A stretch of 64,000 nt of DNA, taken from Gemmatimonadota bacterium. GTDB lineage: Bacteria; Gemmatimonadota; Gemmatimonadetes; Gemmatimonadales; GWC2-71-9. The notes under the pieces are model-generated. The model was not told the origin of the DNA, ran no database searches, and saw only the letters and a list, made by a program, of their open reading frames with translations. Positions 16,739 through 24,795 of this stretch are shown here, in pieces; within the stretch, counting starts at the first letter, position 1, and each line of letters begins with the position of its first letter. The stretch covers positions 1 to 64,000 of the forward strand of contig JAOTVV010000016.1 of NCBI GenBank assembly GCA_029863245.1, written 5' to 3'. A program made the position numbers and the translations under genes.

Positions 16739-17263
16739 GTGAGCCGCACCAAGTCCTTGCTGGTCATCGTGGGGGTCGCCATCGCCGGCTACGTCGGCGT
16801 GAACGCCTTCATGATCGGGGGGCACCTGGTGCGTCACCGAGAGGATCGCTCGGCGCTCAAGGCACTCGCCGTGCGCCTGGAGGCCGAACAGTCGCGGATC
16901 GCCGCGCTCGAGCAGGAGTTGGCCAACCTTGAGCGCACGCTCGGGGAGACCGAGCGCAACTCCCAGCGGCTCCGCGAGTGGATCGAGGACGTGGAGGCCC
17001 AGTACCCGCGTGGGATCCCGGCCGGCATGTACGACGAGTACACCTCGGTGGTCGATCGCTACAACGGGCTCATCCGGGATTACAACCAGACCGCCACGCA
17101 GCTCCAAGCCCTCCAGTCGCAGTACGCCGCCACGGTGGACAGCTTCAACCTGCAGGTGGAGCAGGCCAACGCCCTGGTCCGCAAGATCGGGGACATCCCG
17201 CATCTGCTTCCCATCGATCTTCCCCGGGCGGTGACCGGCGAGGTCACCGTCCCGAGCAGGTAG
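16739..17263 (+). CDS. Membrane-anchored periplasmic coiled-coil protein (174 aa)
   Basis: GTG 16739 follows a strong AGGAGG. One N-terminal transmembrane anchor (about 6-24) is followed by heptad-rich coiled coil at about 35-80 (LEAEQSRIAALEQELANLER) and again at about 110-150 (YNQTATQLQALQSQYA). The middle region, YPRGIPAGMYDEYTSVVDRY, resembles a short globular linker. The topology suggests a periplasmic rod anchored in the inner membrane. The family is unknown. A hairpin overlaps the stop codon. Confidence 0.7.
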   Translation: MSRTKSLLVIVGVAIAGYVGVNAFMIGGHLVRHREDRSALKALAVRLEAEQSRIAALEQELANLERTLGETERNSQRLREWIEDVEAQYPRGIPAGMYDEYTSVVDRYNGLIRDYNQTATQLQALQSQYAATVDSFNLQVEQANALVRKIGDIPHLLPIDLPRAVTGEVTVPSR

Positions 17264-17279
17264 GCCCGACCCTCGGGCC
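17263..17279 (+). terminator. Short hairpin at the 3' end of the coiled-coil gene
   Basis: GGCCCGA-CCC-TCGGGCC, a 7-bp stem starting in the stop codon, with no T-run. It is a possible Rho-assisted terminator or mRNA 3' end. Confidence 0.4.
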
Positions 17280-17444
17280 AGAGGCTGCCGGTCGACCCTC
17301 AGCTCGTCGGCGTTCTTTCCGCCGGGTGTCCGACTAACACCCGGCCATCGATCACGGCGGACTACCACGCCGAGTGGCACGCACTCCAGAGACGCTCTAC
17401 ACTTAGCGCGATCGGCACATGCTCACCGGAACCAGGAGCGTCTC

Positions 17445-19388
17445 ATGCGGAAGGCCGTGCAGGTGGTCGGTATGCTCGTGTTCGGGTCGTCAGTGGTTGC
17501 GCCGCCCGGCGACGCACAGCAGCGCATCGGCTGGACGGGTGGCTCCCCATTCGAGCGGCTCGACCTGCCGGCGGCCACCACGATCCGGACCGGAGCCGGT
17601 CGGCCGGGGCCGGACTACTGGCAACAGCGGGCCGACTACACGCTCGTGGCCAGTGTAGACACCAGTAGCCAGCTGCTCACCGGCAGTGGGACCCTGCGAT
17701 ACCACAACAACTCTCCCCACACGCTGCGCTTCCTGTGGCTCAACCTAGACGCGAACCTGTGCGATCCGCAGAGTGAGGCCGGCGTGCTGAGCGTCCCGCC
17801 CCTGCTATTTGGCGATGCCGTGTTCGACTTCTCCTGCCAGGGCGGCAGCGGGATGACCCTCGAGCATCTCACGGTGGGCGGTCACTCCGTTGGCCATCGA
17901 GTCTATGGGACCGTCGCGCGAGTCGATCTCGCCACGGCCCTCCCGCCGGGAGGAACCGTCGAGCTGGAGATGGCGTGGCGCTGGACGCTCCCGGAGTACG
18001 GGTACGGCCGCATGGGTCGCGACGGCACGCTCTACCAGGTGGCACAGTGGTATCCGCGTGTTGCCGTGTACGACGACGTGAGCGGCTGGAACGTGGCCCC
18101 GTTCCTGGGCGCGGGGGAGTTCTATCAGGAGTACGGCGACTTCGCGGTGGCGCTGACGGTACCCGCGGGCTACGTGGTAGCCGCGACCGGGACGGTCCAG
18201 AATCCGGACGTGGTGTTGACGGCTGCGCAGCGCGAGCGGCTCGCGCGAGCCCGCCGATCGGAGTCGGCCGTGGCAATCGTGACGGCTGACGAGGCGCGCC
18301 AGGCGCGGCAACGAGCGGTGCCTGGCACCAGAACCTGGCGGTTTGTTGCGCACAATGTGCGTGACTTCGCCTTCGCCATGGCGCCGGATTTCCGGTGGGA
18401 CGCGAGCACGTGGGACGGGACGTTGATTCAGACGTTCTACCGACCGGAGGCCACGCTGTGGGAGGAGGCGAACCGCATGTCGTGGGTGAGCATCAAGCAT
18501 TTCTCGGAACGCCTGGCGCGCTATCCCTACCCGCATGCCACCACGGTCGAAGGTCCCAACGAGGGCATGGAGTATCCGATGCTCACCTTCGTGCCCAGGG
18601 GTGGGTCGCGGGAGGAACTGTATTGGGTGTTGACCCACGAGTTCGGTCACGAGTGGTACCCGATGCTGGTGAACTCCAACGAGCGGCTGTACCCGTGGAT
18701 GGACGAAGGCTTCAATACGTTCATCGACATCGGATCGGTCGAGGAGTACTTCGCGGGCGAGGCGTACGGCGACACGATCGACCTCCAGCCGCTGCACCTC
18801 TACGCCCTGCACGCCCTTGCGGGCAGGGAACAGGCCATGGCGCTCCCGCCCGACGAGCAGCATGATCTGTTCTGGGCGGCCTACTTCAAACCGGCGCTCA
18901 TGCTGCATCTGCTGCGTACGGAGGTGCTGGGTCCCGAGCGATTCGACCGAGCGTTCTCGGACTACACCGAGGCATGGTCGTTCAAGCACCCCACGCCGGC
19001 GGACTTCTTTCGCTTCATGGAGGACGCTGCGGGCGCGCAGCTGGACTGGTTCTGGCGCGGATGGATCTACTCCACGGCACGGCTCGACCAGGCCGTTGCC
19101 GGGGTGGTGCTCGGGGGCGACAGCACCGAAACGGAGATCCATCTGCGCAACCGTGGTGCCATGGTGATGCCCGCGGAGCTGGCGCTCACCTTTGCGGATG
19201 GGTCGAAACAGACCCTGCGACTTCCCGTCGAGATGTGGAAGCTGGGCCCCGACTTCGTCTACCGATTGCCGGCCGGTCGGTCGCTCGTCGCCGTGGAGTT
19301 GGACCCGCGCGGCGTGTATCCGGACGATGACCACGACAACGACACGTGGCGCGCCCCGGCGTCGGGCAAGGGGCCGCCCGGGCGCTAG
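17445..19388 (+). CDS. M1-family zinc aminopeptidase, secreted (647 aa)
   Basis: A gluzincin metallopeptidase. The zinc motif HEFGH is at His398-Glu399-His402 and the third ligand Glu421 lies in MDEGFNTF, the HEXXH-x18-E spacing of M1. The exopeptidase motif before it is EGPNEGMEYPM, a variant of GxMEN. An N-terminal signal-like segment ends near GDAQQ, so the enzyme is probably periplasmic or outer-membrane associated. The N-terminal beta domain (about 60-290) and helical C-domain follow the family plan, but it is shorter than E. coli PepN. AGGAG precedes ATG 17445. It would supply peptide nutrition or turnover together with the S46 peptidase at 43877, though they are not linked. Confidence 0.88.
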   Translation: MRKAVQVVGMLVFGSSVVAPPGDAQQRIGWTGGSPFERLDLPAATTIRTGAGRPGPDYWQQRADYTLVASVDTSSQLLTGSGTLRYHNNSPHTLRFLWLNLDANLCDPQSEAGVLSVPPLLFGDAVFDFSCQGGSGMTLEHLTVGGHSVGHRVYGTVARVDLATALPPGGTVELEMAWRWTLPEYGYGRMGRDGTLYQVAQWYPRVAVYDDVSGWNVAPFLGAGEFYQEYGDFAVALTVPAGYVVAATGTVQNPDVVLTAAQRERLARARRSESAVAIVTADEARQARQRAVPGTRTWRFVAHNVRDFAFAMAPDFRWDASTWDGTLIQTFYRPEATLWEEANRMSWVSIKHFSERLARYPYPHATTVEGPNEGMEYPMLTFVPRGGSREELYWVLTHEFGHEWYPMLVNSNERLYPWMDEGFNTFIDIGSVEEYFAGEAYGDTIDLQPLHLYALHALAGREQAMALPPDEQHDLFWAAYFKPALMLHLLRTEVLGPERFDRAFSDYTEAWSFKHPTPADFFRFMEDAAGAQLDWFWRGWIYSTARLDQAVAGVVLGGDSTETEIHLRNRGAMVMPAELALTFADGSKQTLRLPVEMWKLGPDFVYRLPAGRSLVAVELDPRGVYPDDDHDNDTWRAPASGKGPPGR

Positions 19389-19402
19389 CGCGCGGGTGCT
19401 GC

Positions 19403-19726
19403 ATGGGAATCCTGCTGTGGGTGGTCGGTGCGTTGGCGCTTGCCTCTGGCGGCCTGAAGCTACGCGGCCGAGTACGAGCGACCGTGGGCACCGCGCGCAT
19501 CGCCGTGTGGGAGACTGCGGTCGGCGCGCTTACCGCGGTGGGGTCCGGCGTTGGTCTGGCCCGGGAGCGGCCGCTCGCGTGGACGGCGGTGGCCGTCACC
19601 CTCGGGTTCGTGGTGGTGTCGTCGGTGGTGCACATCCGGCGGACGGCACGCCTCCGCCGATCGCGCGAGGAATCCGCGGAAATGCGGCTCAGGAGTCACT
19701 TGGAGAGCGGACCACCATCGACGTAG
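19403..19726 (+). CDS. Hypothetical small membrane protein (107 aa)
   Basis: Three hydrophobic segments: the very N-terminus (ILLWVVGALALASGGLKL), about 25-50, and about 55-75 (WTAVAVTLGFVVVSSVVHI). A basic, charged C-terminal tail follows (RRTARLRRSREESAEMRLR). It begins 14 bases after the aminopeptidase stop, so it is probably in that transcript. The ribosome-binding site is weak, and ATG 19403 was chosen because the hydrophobic helix starts there. No family was recognised. Confidence 0.55.
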   Translation: MGILLWVVGALALASGGLKLRGRVRATVGTARIAVWETAVGALTAVGSGVGLARERPLAWTAVAVTLGFVVVSSVVHIRRTARLRRSREESAEMRLRSHLESGPPST

Positions 19727-19767
19727 TGGGCGACACGGGGCCTCGGACGCCGGGTCCCCGATCTACG

Positions 19768-22434
19768 TCATCCGGTGTTCCGCATGCCCGCCGCGATCCC
19801 GTTTACCGTGAGGAGCATGGCGTCGAGGAGTCGCGTGTCGTCCGGGCTCTTCCGCAGGCGACAGAGGATCTCCGTCTGCACCAAGTTGATGGGATCGATG
19901 TAGGGATTGCGCACGTCGATGGAGCGCTGTAGCACGGGGTTCCCGTCGAGCAGGCGGTCGTGGCCGGTTACCTGAAGGACGACGTCCGTCGCACGTTCCA
20001 GGCGCTCCCGCAGGTCGGTCCCGATGGAGCGGATGCCTTCGGGGACTAACCGCTCGTCGTACTGCGCGGCGATGGCCGGCGACGCCTTGGCCAGCACCAT
20101 CTCCACCAGATCGACCGTCGACCGGAAGAACGGCCACCGCTCACACATCTCGCGCAACGTCTCGAGCTGTCCGGTGCGGAGTGGCTCGTCGAAGGCCTCG
20201 CTGAACCCGAGCCAGGCGGGGAGCAAGAGGCGCGTCTGCATCCAGGCAAAGACCCATGGGATGGCGCGGAGCGATTGCACCCCGGATCCCGGGCGCCGCC
20301 GCGCAGGCCGGCTGCCGATCTTGAGTGCGCCCAGCTCCACCTCGGGTGTGGCCGCGCGAAAGTAGTCCACGAACTCCGGCGTCTCGTACACGATCCGGCG
20401 ATACGCCTCGCGGGACGTGTCGGCGAGCCCGCGCATATGCTCGCGCCACGCGGGGTCGGGCGCGTCGGCCGGGAGCAGCGTGGCCTCGAGCGTGGCCGTG
20501 ATGTAGACCTCGAGCGTCCGCGATGCGATGCCCGGGAGGTCGAACTTGGCGGAGATCATCTCCCCCTGCTCGGTCACGCGGAGCGTGCCGTCTACCGAAC
20601 CGGGTGGCTGCGACTGGATCGCCAGATGGGTGGGGCCGCCGCCCCGTCCCACCGTGCCACCACGACCGTGAAACAGGGTGAGGGGCACGTTCTGCTCGCG
20701 GCACGCAGCGACGATGGCCTCCTGGGCCTCGTACAGCTCCCAAGCGGCGGCGAGCCGGCCGCCGTCCTTGGCCGAGTCCGAGTAGCCGAGCATCACCTCT
20801 TGCCGCCCCGCGATCCGGTCGCGATAGCCGGGGATGGCGAGCAGTTCGCGCAGGGTGGCGCCCGCCCGCCGCAGGTCGTCCACCGTCTCGAACAGGGGAA
20901 CCACGCGGAGCGGCGGATCGAGCCGAGCGGCGATCTGCAACGCCTGGACGGCGAGCACGTCGGACGGCTGGGTGGCCATCGAGATCACATAGGCCCCCAG
21001 TGATCCCGGAGGGATCGATGCCACCGTGCGGAACGTCTCGAGCACGTCGCGCACGTCGGGCTCGAATCGATCCGTCGACGTCAACGCCCGCCTGATGGCT
21101 CCGCCGCCCGCCGCGATCTGGTCGCACAGGAACCGTTGCCGCTCGGTCTCGTCCCAGCTGGCGTACGAGCCCAGTCCCAGCTGCTGTGTGACCGCGTCGA
21201 GTGCTTCGGCGTGGCGCGCCGACTCCTGACGCAGGTCGAGCCGCACGAGTGTCAAGCCGAAGCACGCGAGCCGGCGCTGAATGTCCAGCAGCCGGCCGCC
21301 GGCCAAGACGCCCGCACCCGTGGCCTCGAGCGACCGACGGCACAGCTCGAGCGGCTCGGCGAGATCCTCGGCCCGCCAGCACATGCGCTCGGCCGTGGCG
21401 CGATCGGGGACCTTCCACTCGAGCATCAGCTCGATGCCCGTGCGGGTTGCCCGCAACCGGTCGCGCAGATCCCGGAGCAGCGCGCGGTAGGGCTCGCGTG
21501 TCTTCCCGACCTGCGCCCTCAGTTCGGGGCTGGCATCACTGAGCGAGAGTTCCGCCCTGAGCGCCGACAGCTCCCGGAGATACAGGTCGGCCGCCATCCA
21601 ACGCGCGAGCAGCGTCGCCTGCACGGTGATCTCGGGGGTCACGTGCGGGTTGCCGTCGCGGTCGCCCCCCATCCACGAGCCGAAGCGGATCGGCGCGGCG
21701 TCCCGGGGGAGTTCCCTGCCGATGGCCGACCGCAGGGCCCGGTCCAGCGCGCGGAGATTGGCTGGCACCGCGTCCCACAGCGTCTGCTCGAACACGACGA
21801 GTCCCCAGCGGACCTCGTCGAGCGGTGTCGGCTGGGTGTGGCGCACTTCGTCGGTCTCCCACGCGATCGTGATCTCGCGCAGCAGGGATTGGCGGATTTC
21901 CTCCCGTTCGGCAGGCGTCAGGTCACTGCGGTCCTGCCGCCCCAGGAGATCCGCAATGCGCCGATGGGATCGTCGCAGCGTGCGGCGCACGATCTCAGTC
22001 GGGTGCGCGGTGAGCACCAGCTCGACTTGCAGGGTGCACACCTGCTCGAACAGGGCGTCGGGTGGGATCCCCCTCTCGAGAAGGCGGGCGAGTGCGTCCG
22101 CGAACGACCCCGGCTGGGGCGGCGCATCGGGATCATGTTGGTATTCGCGCCGCCGGCGCACGCGGTGATGCTGTTCAGCGATGTTGGCCAGCGTCAGGAA
22201 GTGCGCGAACGCCCGGGCGACGGGCAGGGCGTCGTCCACCGGAAGCTGTTGGAGCAGTTCCCGTAGTTCGCCGAAGCATCCCGTTTCACCCTGTCGCGCA
22301 CGCTTGGAGAGCGCGCGCACGCGCTCCACGGTCTCGAACAGGGGCACGCCTTCTTGCTGACGCAGGGTCTCGCCCAAGAGGCTGCCAAGGAGCCGGACGT
22401 CGTCGCGGAGCGGACGGTGGGGATCGGTGGTCAC
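19768..22434 (-). CDS. ppc: Phosphoenolpyruvate carboxylase (888 aa)
   Basis: It carboxylates PEP with bicarbonate to oxaloacetate, replenishing the TCA cycle. Both active-site signatures are intact: VLTAHPTEIVRRT with His144 (E. coli His138) and GYSDSAKDGG with Lys556 (E. coli Lys546). The mobile-loop FHGRGGTVGRGGGPTHLA is present, and the C-terminus NGIAAGMRNTG is the conserved end. The length is normal for bacterial enzymes. The start is GTG with no Shine-Dalgarno; a TTGACA-N17-TTAGCT promoter ends 8 bases before it, suggesting a leaderless or nearly leaderless mRNA. It diverges from the SbcD-like gene. Confidence 0.96.
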   Translation of the reverse strand: MTTDPHRPLRDDVRLLGSLLGETLRQQEGVPLFETVERVRALSKRARQGETGCFGELRELLQQLPVDDALPVARAFAHFLTLANIAEQHHRVRRRREYQHDPDAPPQPGSFADALARLLERGIPPDALFEQVCTLQVELVLTAHPTEIVRRTLRRSHRRIADLLGRQDRSDLTPAEREEIRQSLLREITIAWETDEVRHTQPTPLDEVRWGLVVFEQTLWDAVPANLRALDRALRSAIGRELPRDAAPIRFGSWMGGDRDGNPHVTPEITVQATLLARWMAADLYLRELSALRAELSLSDASPELRAQVGKTREPYRALLRDLRDRLRATRTGIELMLEWKVPDRATAERMCWRAEDLAEPLELCRRSLEATGAGVLAGGRLLDIQRRLACFGLTLVRLDLRQESARHAEALDAVTQQLGLGSYASWDETERQRFLCDQIAAGGGAIRRALTSTDRFEPDVRDVLETFRTVASIPPGSLGAYVISMATQPSDVLAVQALQIAARLDPPLRVVPLFETVDDLRRAGATLRELLAIPGYRDRIAGRQEVMLGYSDSAKDGGRLAAAWELYEAQEAIVAACREQNVPLTLFHGRGGTVGRGGGPTHLAIQSQPPGSVDGTLRVTEQGEMISAKFDLPGIASRTLEVYITATLEATLLPADAPDPAWREHMRGLADTSREAYRRIVYETPEFVDYFRAATPEVELGALKIGSRPARRRPGSGVQSLRAIPWVFAWMQTRLLLPAWLGFSEAFDEPLRTGQLETLREMCERWPFFRSTVDLVEMVLAKASPAIAAQYDERLVPEGIRSIGTDLRERLERATDVVLQVTGHDRLLDGNPVLQRSIDVRNPYIDPINLVQTEILCRLRKSPDDTRLLDAMLLTVNGIAAGMRNTG

Positions 22435-22442
22435 CGGGCTAT

Positions 22443-22471
22443 AGCTAACGCCGTTTGAGCGGCGGTGTCAA
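22443..22471 (-). promoter_or_regulatory. Candidate promoter of ppc (leaderless layout)
   Basis: On the minus strand TTGACA (22466-22471) and TTAGCT (22443-22448) are 17 bases apart. The -10 box ends 8 bases before the GTG start. The -35 is a perfect consensus; the -10 is poor. Confidence 0.45.
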
Positions 22472-22515
22472 AGCGTGGTTATTTCTCGATGGGCCCTCCC
22501 CGGGAGTGACCGCGC

Positions 22516-23568
22516 ATGGCGAACTCAGCAATCCGCATCCTGTTCCTCGCCGACACCCATCTGGGCATCGACATGCCGCTGCGGCCTCGAATCGCGCGGC
22601 GGCGGCGTGGACCGGACTTCTTCGCCAACTACGAGCGGGCGTTGCAGGCGGCGCACGACCACCGCGTGCACGCCGTGATCCACGGGGGCGACGTCTTCTA
22701 TCGCAGCCGCGTGCCGGCCAAGCTCGTCCACGCCGGATTTGCGCCCCTCAAACGGGTCGCAGATGCCGGGATCCCCGTCTATGTCGTGCCTGGAAATCAC
22801 GAGCGATCGGCGATCCCGTTTCCGATGCTTGCCGAGCATCCCCGCATCCACATCTTCGACCGGCCCAGGACGTTCACGGCGGAGTGGGAGGGTGTGCGGG
22901 TAGCCATTGCAGGATTCCCGTTCTGCAGGCGCGGCGTGCGCGGGGCCTTTCGCAGCTTACTCGGGCAGACGGAATGGAGGGGCGTCGGTGCCGACGTGAA
23001 TCTGCTCTGCGTGCATCAGTGTTTCGAGGGGGCGACGGTCGGACCCAAGGACTTCACCTTCCGGTACACCGACGACGTCGTCAGGGCCGGCGACGTGCCG
23101 CCACCGTTCGCGGCGGTGCTCACCGGTCACATCCATCGGCATCAGGTGCTCACCGCCGATTTGCGCGGCCGGCCGCTCCCGACGCCGGTGCTGTATCCCG
23201 GATCGATCGAGCGGACCTCATTTGCCGAGCGGGATGAGGCGAAGGGCTATCTGGTGCTCCAGGTGGAGCCAGGAGCCGATCGCGGTGGGATCCTGAAGCA
23301 GTGGACCTTCCATCGCCTTCCGGCGCGGCCCATGGTGCTCGTGGATGTAGAGGCCAATGGCGTCGAGTTCGGCGCGCTCCAGACCCTGCTCACCGATGCG
23401 ATCGCCGAGGCGCCCGCGGACGCGGTGCTCCGCATCCGGGTGCGCGGCGTGCCGGCTCCCACAGCCTTCGCGGCGCTACGCGCCGCGCACGTGCGTGGGC
23501 TCGCCCCGGCGACGATGAATGTGGAGGTGGTGCTGGTGGACGTGGAGCCCCCCGGCCGGAAGGACTGA
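22516..23568 (+). CDS. SbcD/Mre11-like metallophosphoesterase (350 aa)
   Basis: A calcineurin-like phosphoesterase with the Mre11/SbcD motif order: DTHLG (about 13-17), GGDVFYRS, PGNHERS, a CVHQ segment and GHIHRHQ. The first motif reads DTH rather than DxH-(x)n-D of shorter forms, matching the DNA-exonuclease branch. The C-terminal part (about 250-340) forms a small beta-rich capping domain. Canonical SbcD has an SbcC ATPase gene beside it; none is here, so nuclease activity and a repair role are inferences. It starts 81 bases from the divergent ppc gene. Confidence 0.8.
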   Translation: MANSAIRILFLADTHLGIDMPLRPRIARRRRGPDFFANYERALQAAHDHRVHAVIHGGDVFYRSRVPAKLVHAGFAPLKRVADAGIPVYVVPGNHERSAIPFPMLAEHPRIHIFDRPRTFTAEWEGVRVAIAGFPFCRRGVRGAFRSLLGQTEWRGVGADVNLLCVHQCFEGATVGPKDFTFRYTDDVVRAGDVPPPFAAVLTGHIHRHQVLTADLRGRPLPTPVLYPGSIERTSFAERDEAKGYLVLQVEPGADRGGILKQWTFHRLPARPMVLVDVEANGVEFGALQTLLTDAIAEAPADAVLRIRVRGVPAPTAFAALRAAHVRGLAPATMNVEVVLVDVEPPGRKD

Positions 23569-23845
23569 GGTGGCCGGAGTTCGGAACGCTCCTGCGGTCT
23601 TGCGGCACCTCCTGGCGGGGCAACGCGGAATCCGGACCGAGCCGCTTCAGATTCTCGGTTGTGCACGCAGGACAACGAAGTCTGGGTAATGGAGGGGCTG
23701 AAGGAGGCCTTGGGACGGACGTGGATTGCGGGACGTGAGCGGGCTGCCCCTCCTTCCAGATGCCTTTGGTCGTAATTCCCCCGCCAAATCGTTTGACCTC
23801 TTCCACCATTCGCACAACATTGACGTGGCTTTGCGAGGAGGGGTC
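23569..23845. other. 277-bp non-coding stretch
   Basis: No frame here has a plausible start, composition or ribosome-binding site. The right part becomes noticeably more AT-rich before the lipoprotein gene and probably holds its promoter. No clear -35/-10 pair was found. Confidence 0.4.
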
Positions 23846-24637
23846 ATGAGACGGGCTCGGATGATTGTGGCTGCTGCAGTCGTTGCTGGGTTTGCGTTCC
23901 TGGGATGCGGAGAGTCGACTGGTCCGATCGTCATCGACTTCGACTGGACCGGCGTGGTCGACCCAGGTGACCTCATCGAGATCAAGGGCACGAACGGCAG
24001 CATCAACGCGTCACTGGCAACGGGCAACGAGGTTGTGGTGACAGCGCAGAAGGAAGGGGACCAGAGCGACCCAGCCACCGTGGACATCGTGGTGGTGCCC
24101 CACGCCGGTGGGGTGACGATTTGCGCGGTCTATCCCGACGTGCCTGGGCAGCCCGCGAACGTGTGTGCGCCCGGCGACCAAGCCCGGTTGAACAACCAGA
24201 ACAACGATGTCGAGGTCACGTTTACGGTCGCCGTGCCGGCCGACGTCAATTTTGACGGTTTGACGGTGAACGGTTCCGTCACGGGCACCAACCTCGAGAG
24301 CGATGCCTCAGCTCTGGTGGTCAACGGCGGCGTGACGATCACGACGACGGAGCTCGCCGAGGCCATCGTCGTGAACGGCAACATCGTCGTGACCATGGGC
24401 GAAGGGAATCTGGATCGAAATCTGGAGTTCGTCACGGTCAACGGGAACGTGAGCGTGGAAGTCCCGGCAAACACAAATGCCGTGGTCGAGCTCACCGCGA
24501 CGAATGGGAACGCCTCATCCGATTTCTCCTTGACGCGCATCAATGCCGGAAGCATGCAGGGAACGCTTGGCAGCGGGGGGTTCGATTTGACGCTGGTGAC
24601 GGTGAACGGGAATGTGATGTTGTTGCGAGGGACGTGA
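23846..24637 (+). CDS. DUF4097/adhesin-like lipoprotein (263 aa)
   Basis: ATG 23846 follows AGGAGG. A lipoprotein signal ends at AFLGC (Cys19). The mature protein is a repetitive beta-helix-like chain with recurring VNGN/VNGS turns (LTVNGSVTG, IVVNGNIVV, VTVNGNVSV, VTVNGNVML), the hallmark of DUF4097/DUF2807 putative adhesins. Such proteins are usually envelope-associated; the exact role is unknown. Codon choice looks less GC-rich than in the neighbours, which could mean a different history. It is alone on its strand between the SbcD-like and TonB-receptor genes. Confidence 0.75.
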   Translation: MRRARMIVAAAVVAGFAFLGCGESTGPIVIDFDWTGVVDPGDLIEIKGTNGSINASLATGNEVVVTAQKEGDQSDPATVDIVVVPHAGGVTICAVYPDVPGQPANVCAPGDQARLNNQNNDVEVTFTVAVPADVNFDGLTVNGSVTGTNLESDASALVVNGGVTITTTELAEAIVVNGNIVVTMGEGNLDRNLEFVTVNGNVSVEVPANTNAVVELTATNGNASSDFSLTRINAGSMQGTLGSGGFDLTLVTVNGNVMLLRGT

Positions 24638-24674
24638 GACCTGAACTGTGAGCGGTGAGCGGGCTAGAAGACTG

Positions 24675-24725
24675 AGACGACTGTTATCGCGGGCCAGTCA
24701 GGCGTCTTTCTCGTCCTAGTCGTCT
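24675..24725. repeat. Inverted repeat in the spacer before the TonB receptor
   Basis: AGACGACT (24675-24682) and AGTCGTCT (24718-24725) are perfect 8-bp inverted arms, with a further related GCGTCT between them. It could be a regulatory site or a folded leader. No function can be assigned. Confidence 0.3.
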
Positions 24726-24795
24726 TTGTCGGCTCTCCTGCCGTTCCGGCCGCCGCAGTTTGGAGCCCCCAGCACCTTCCTAGGTACGTTTCTCC

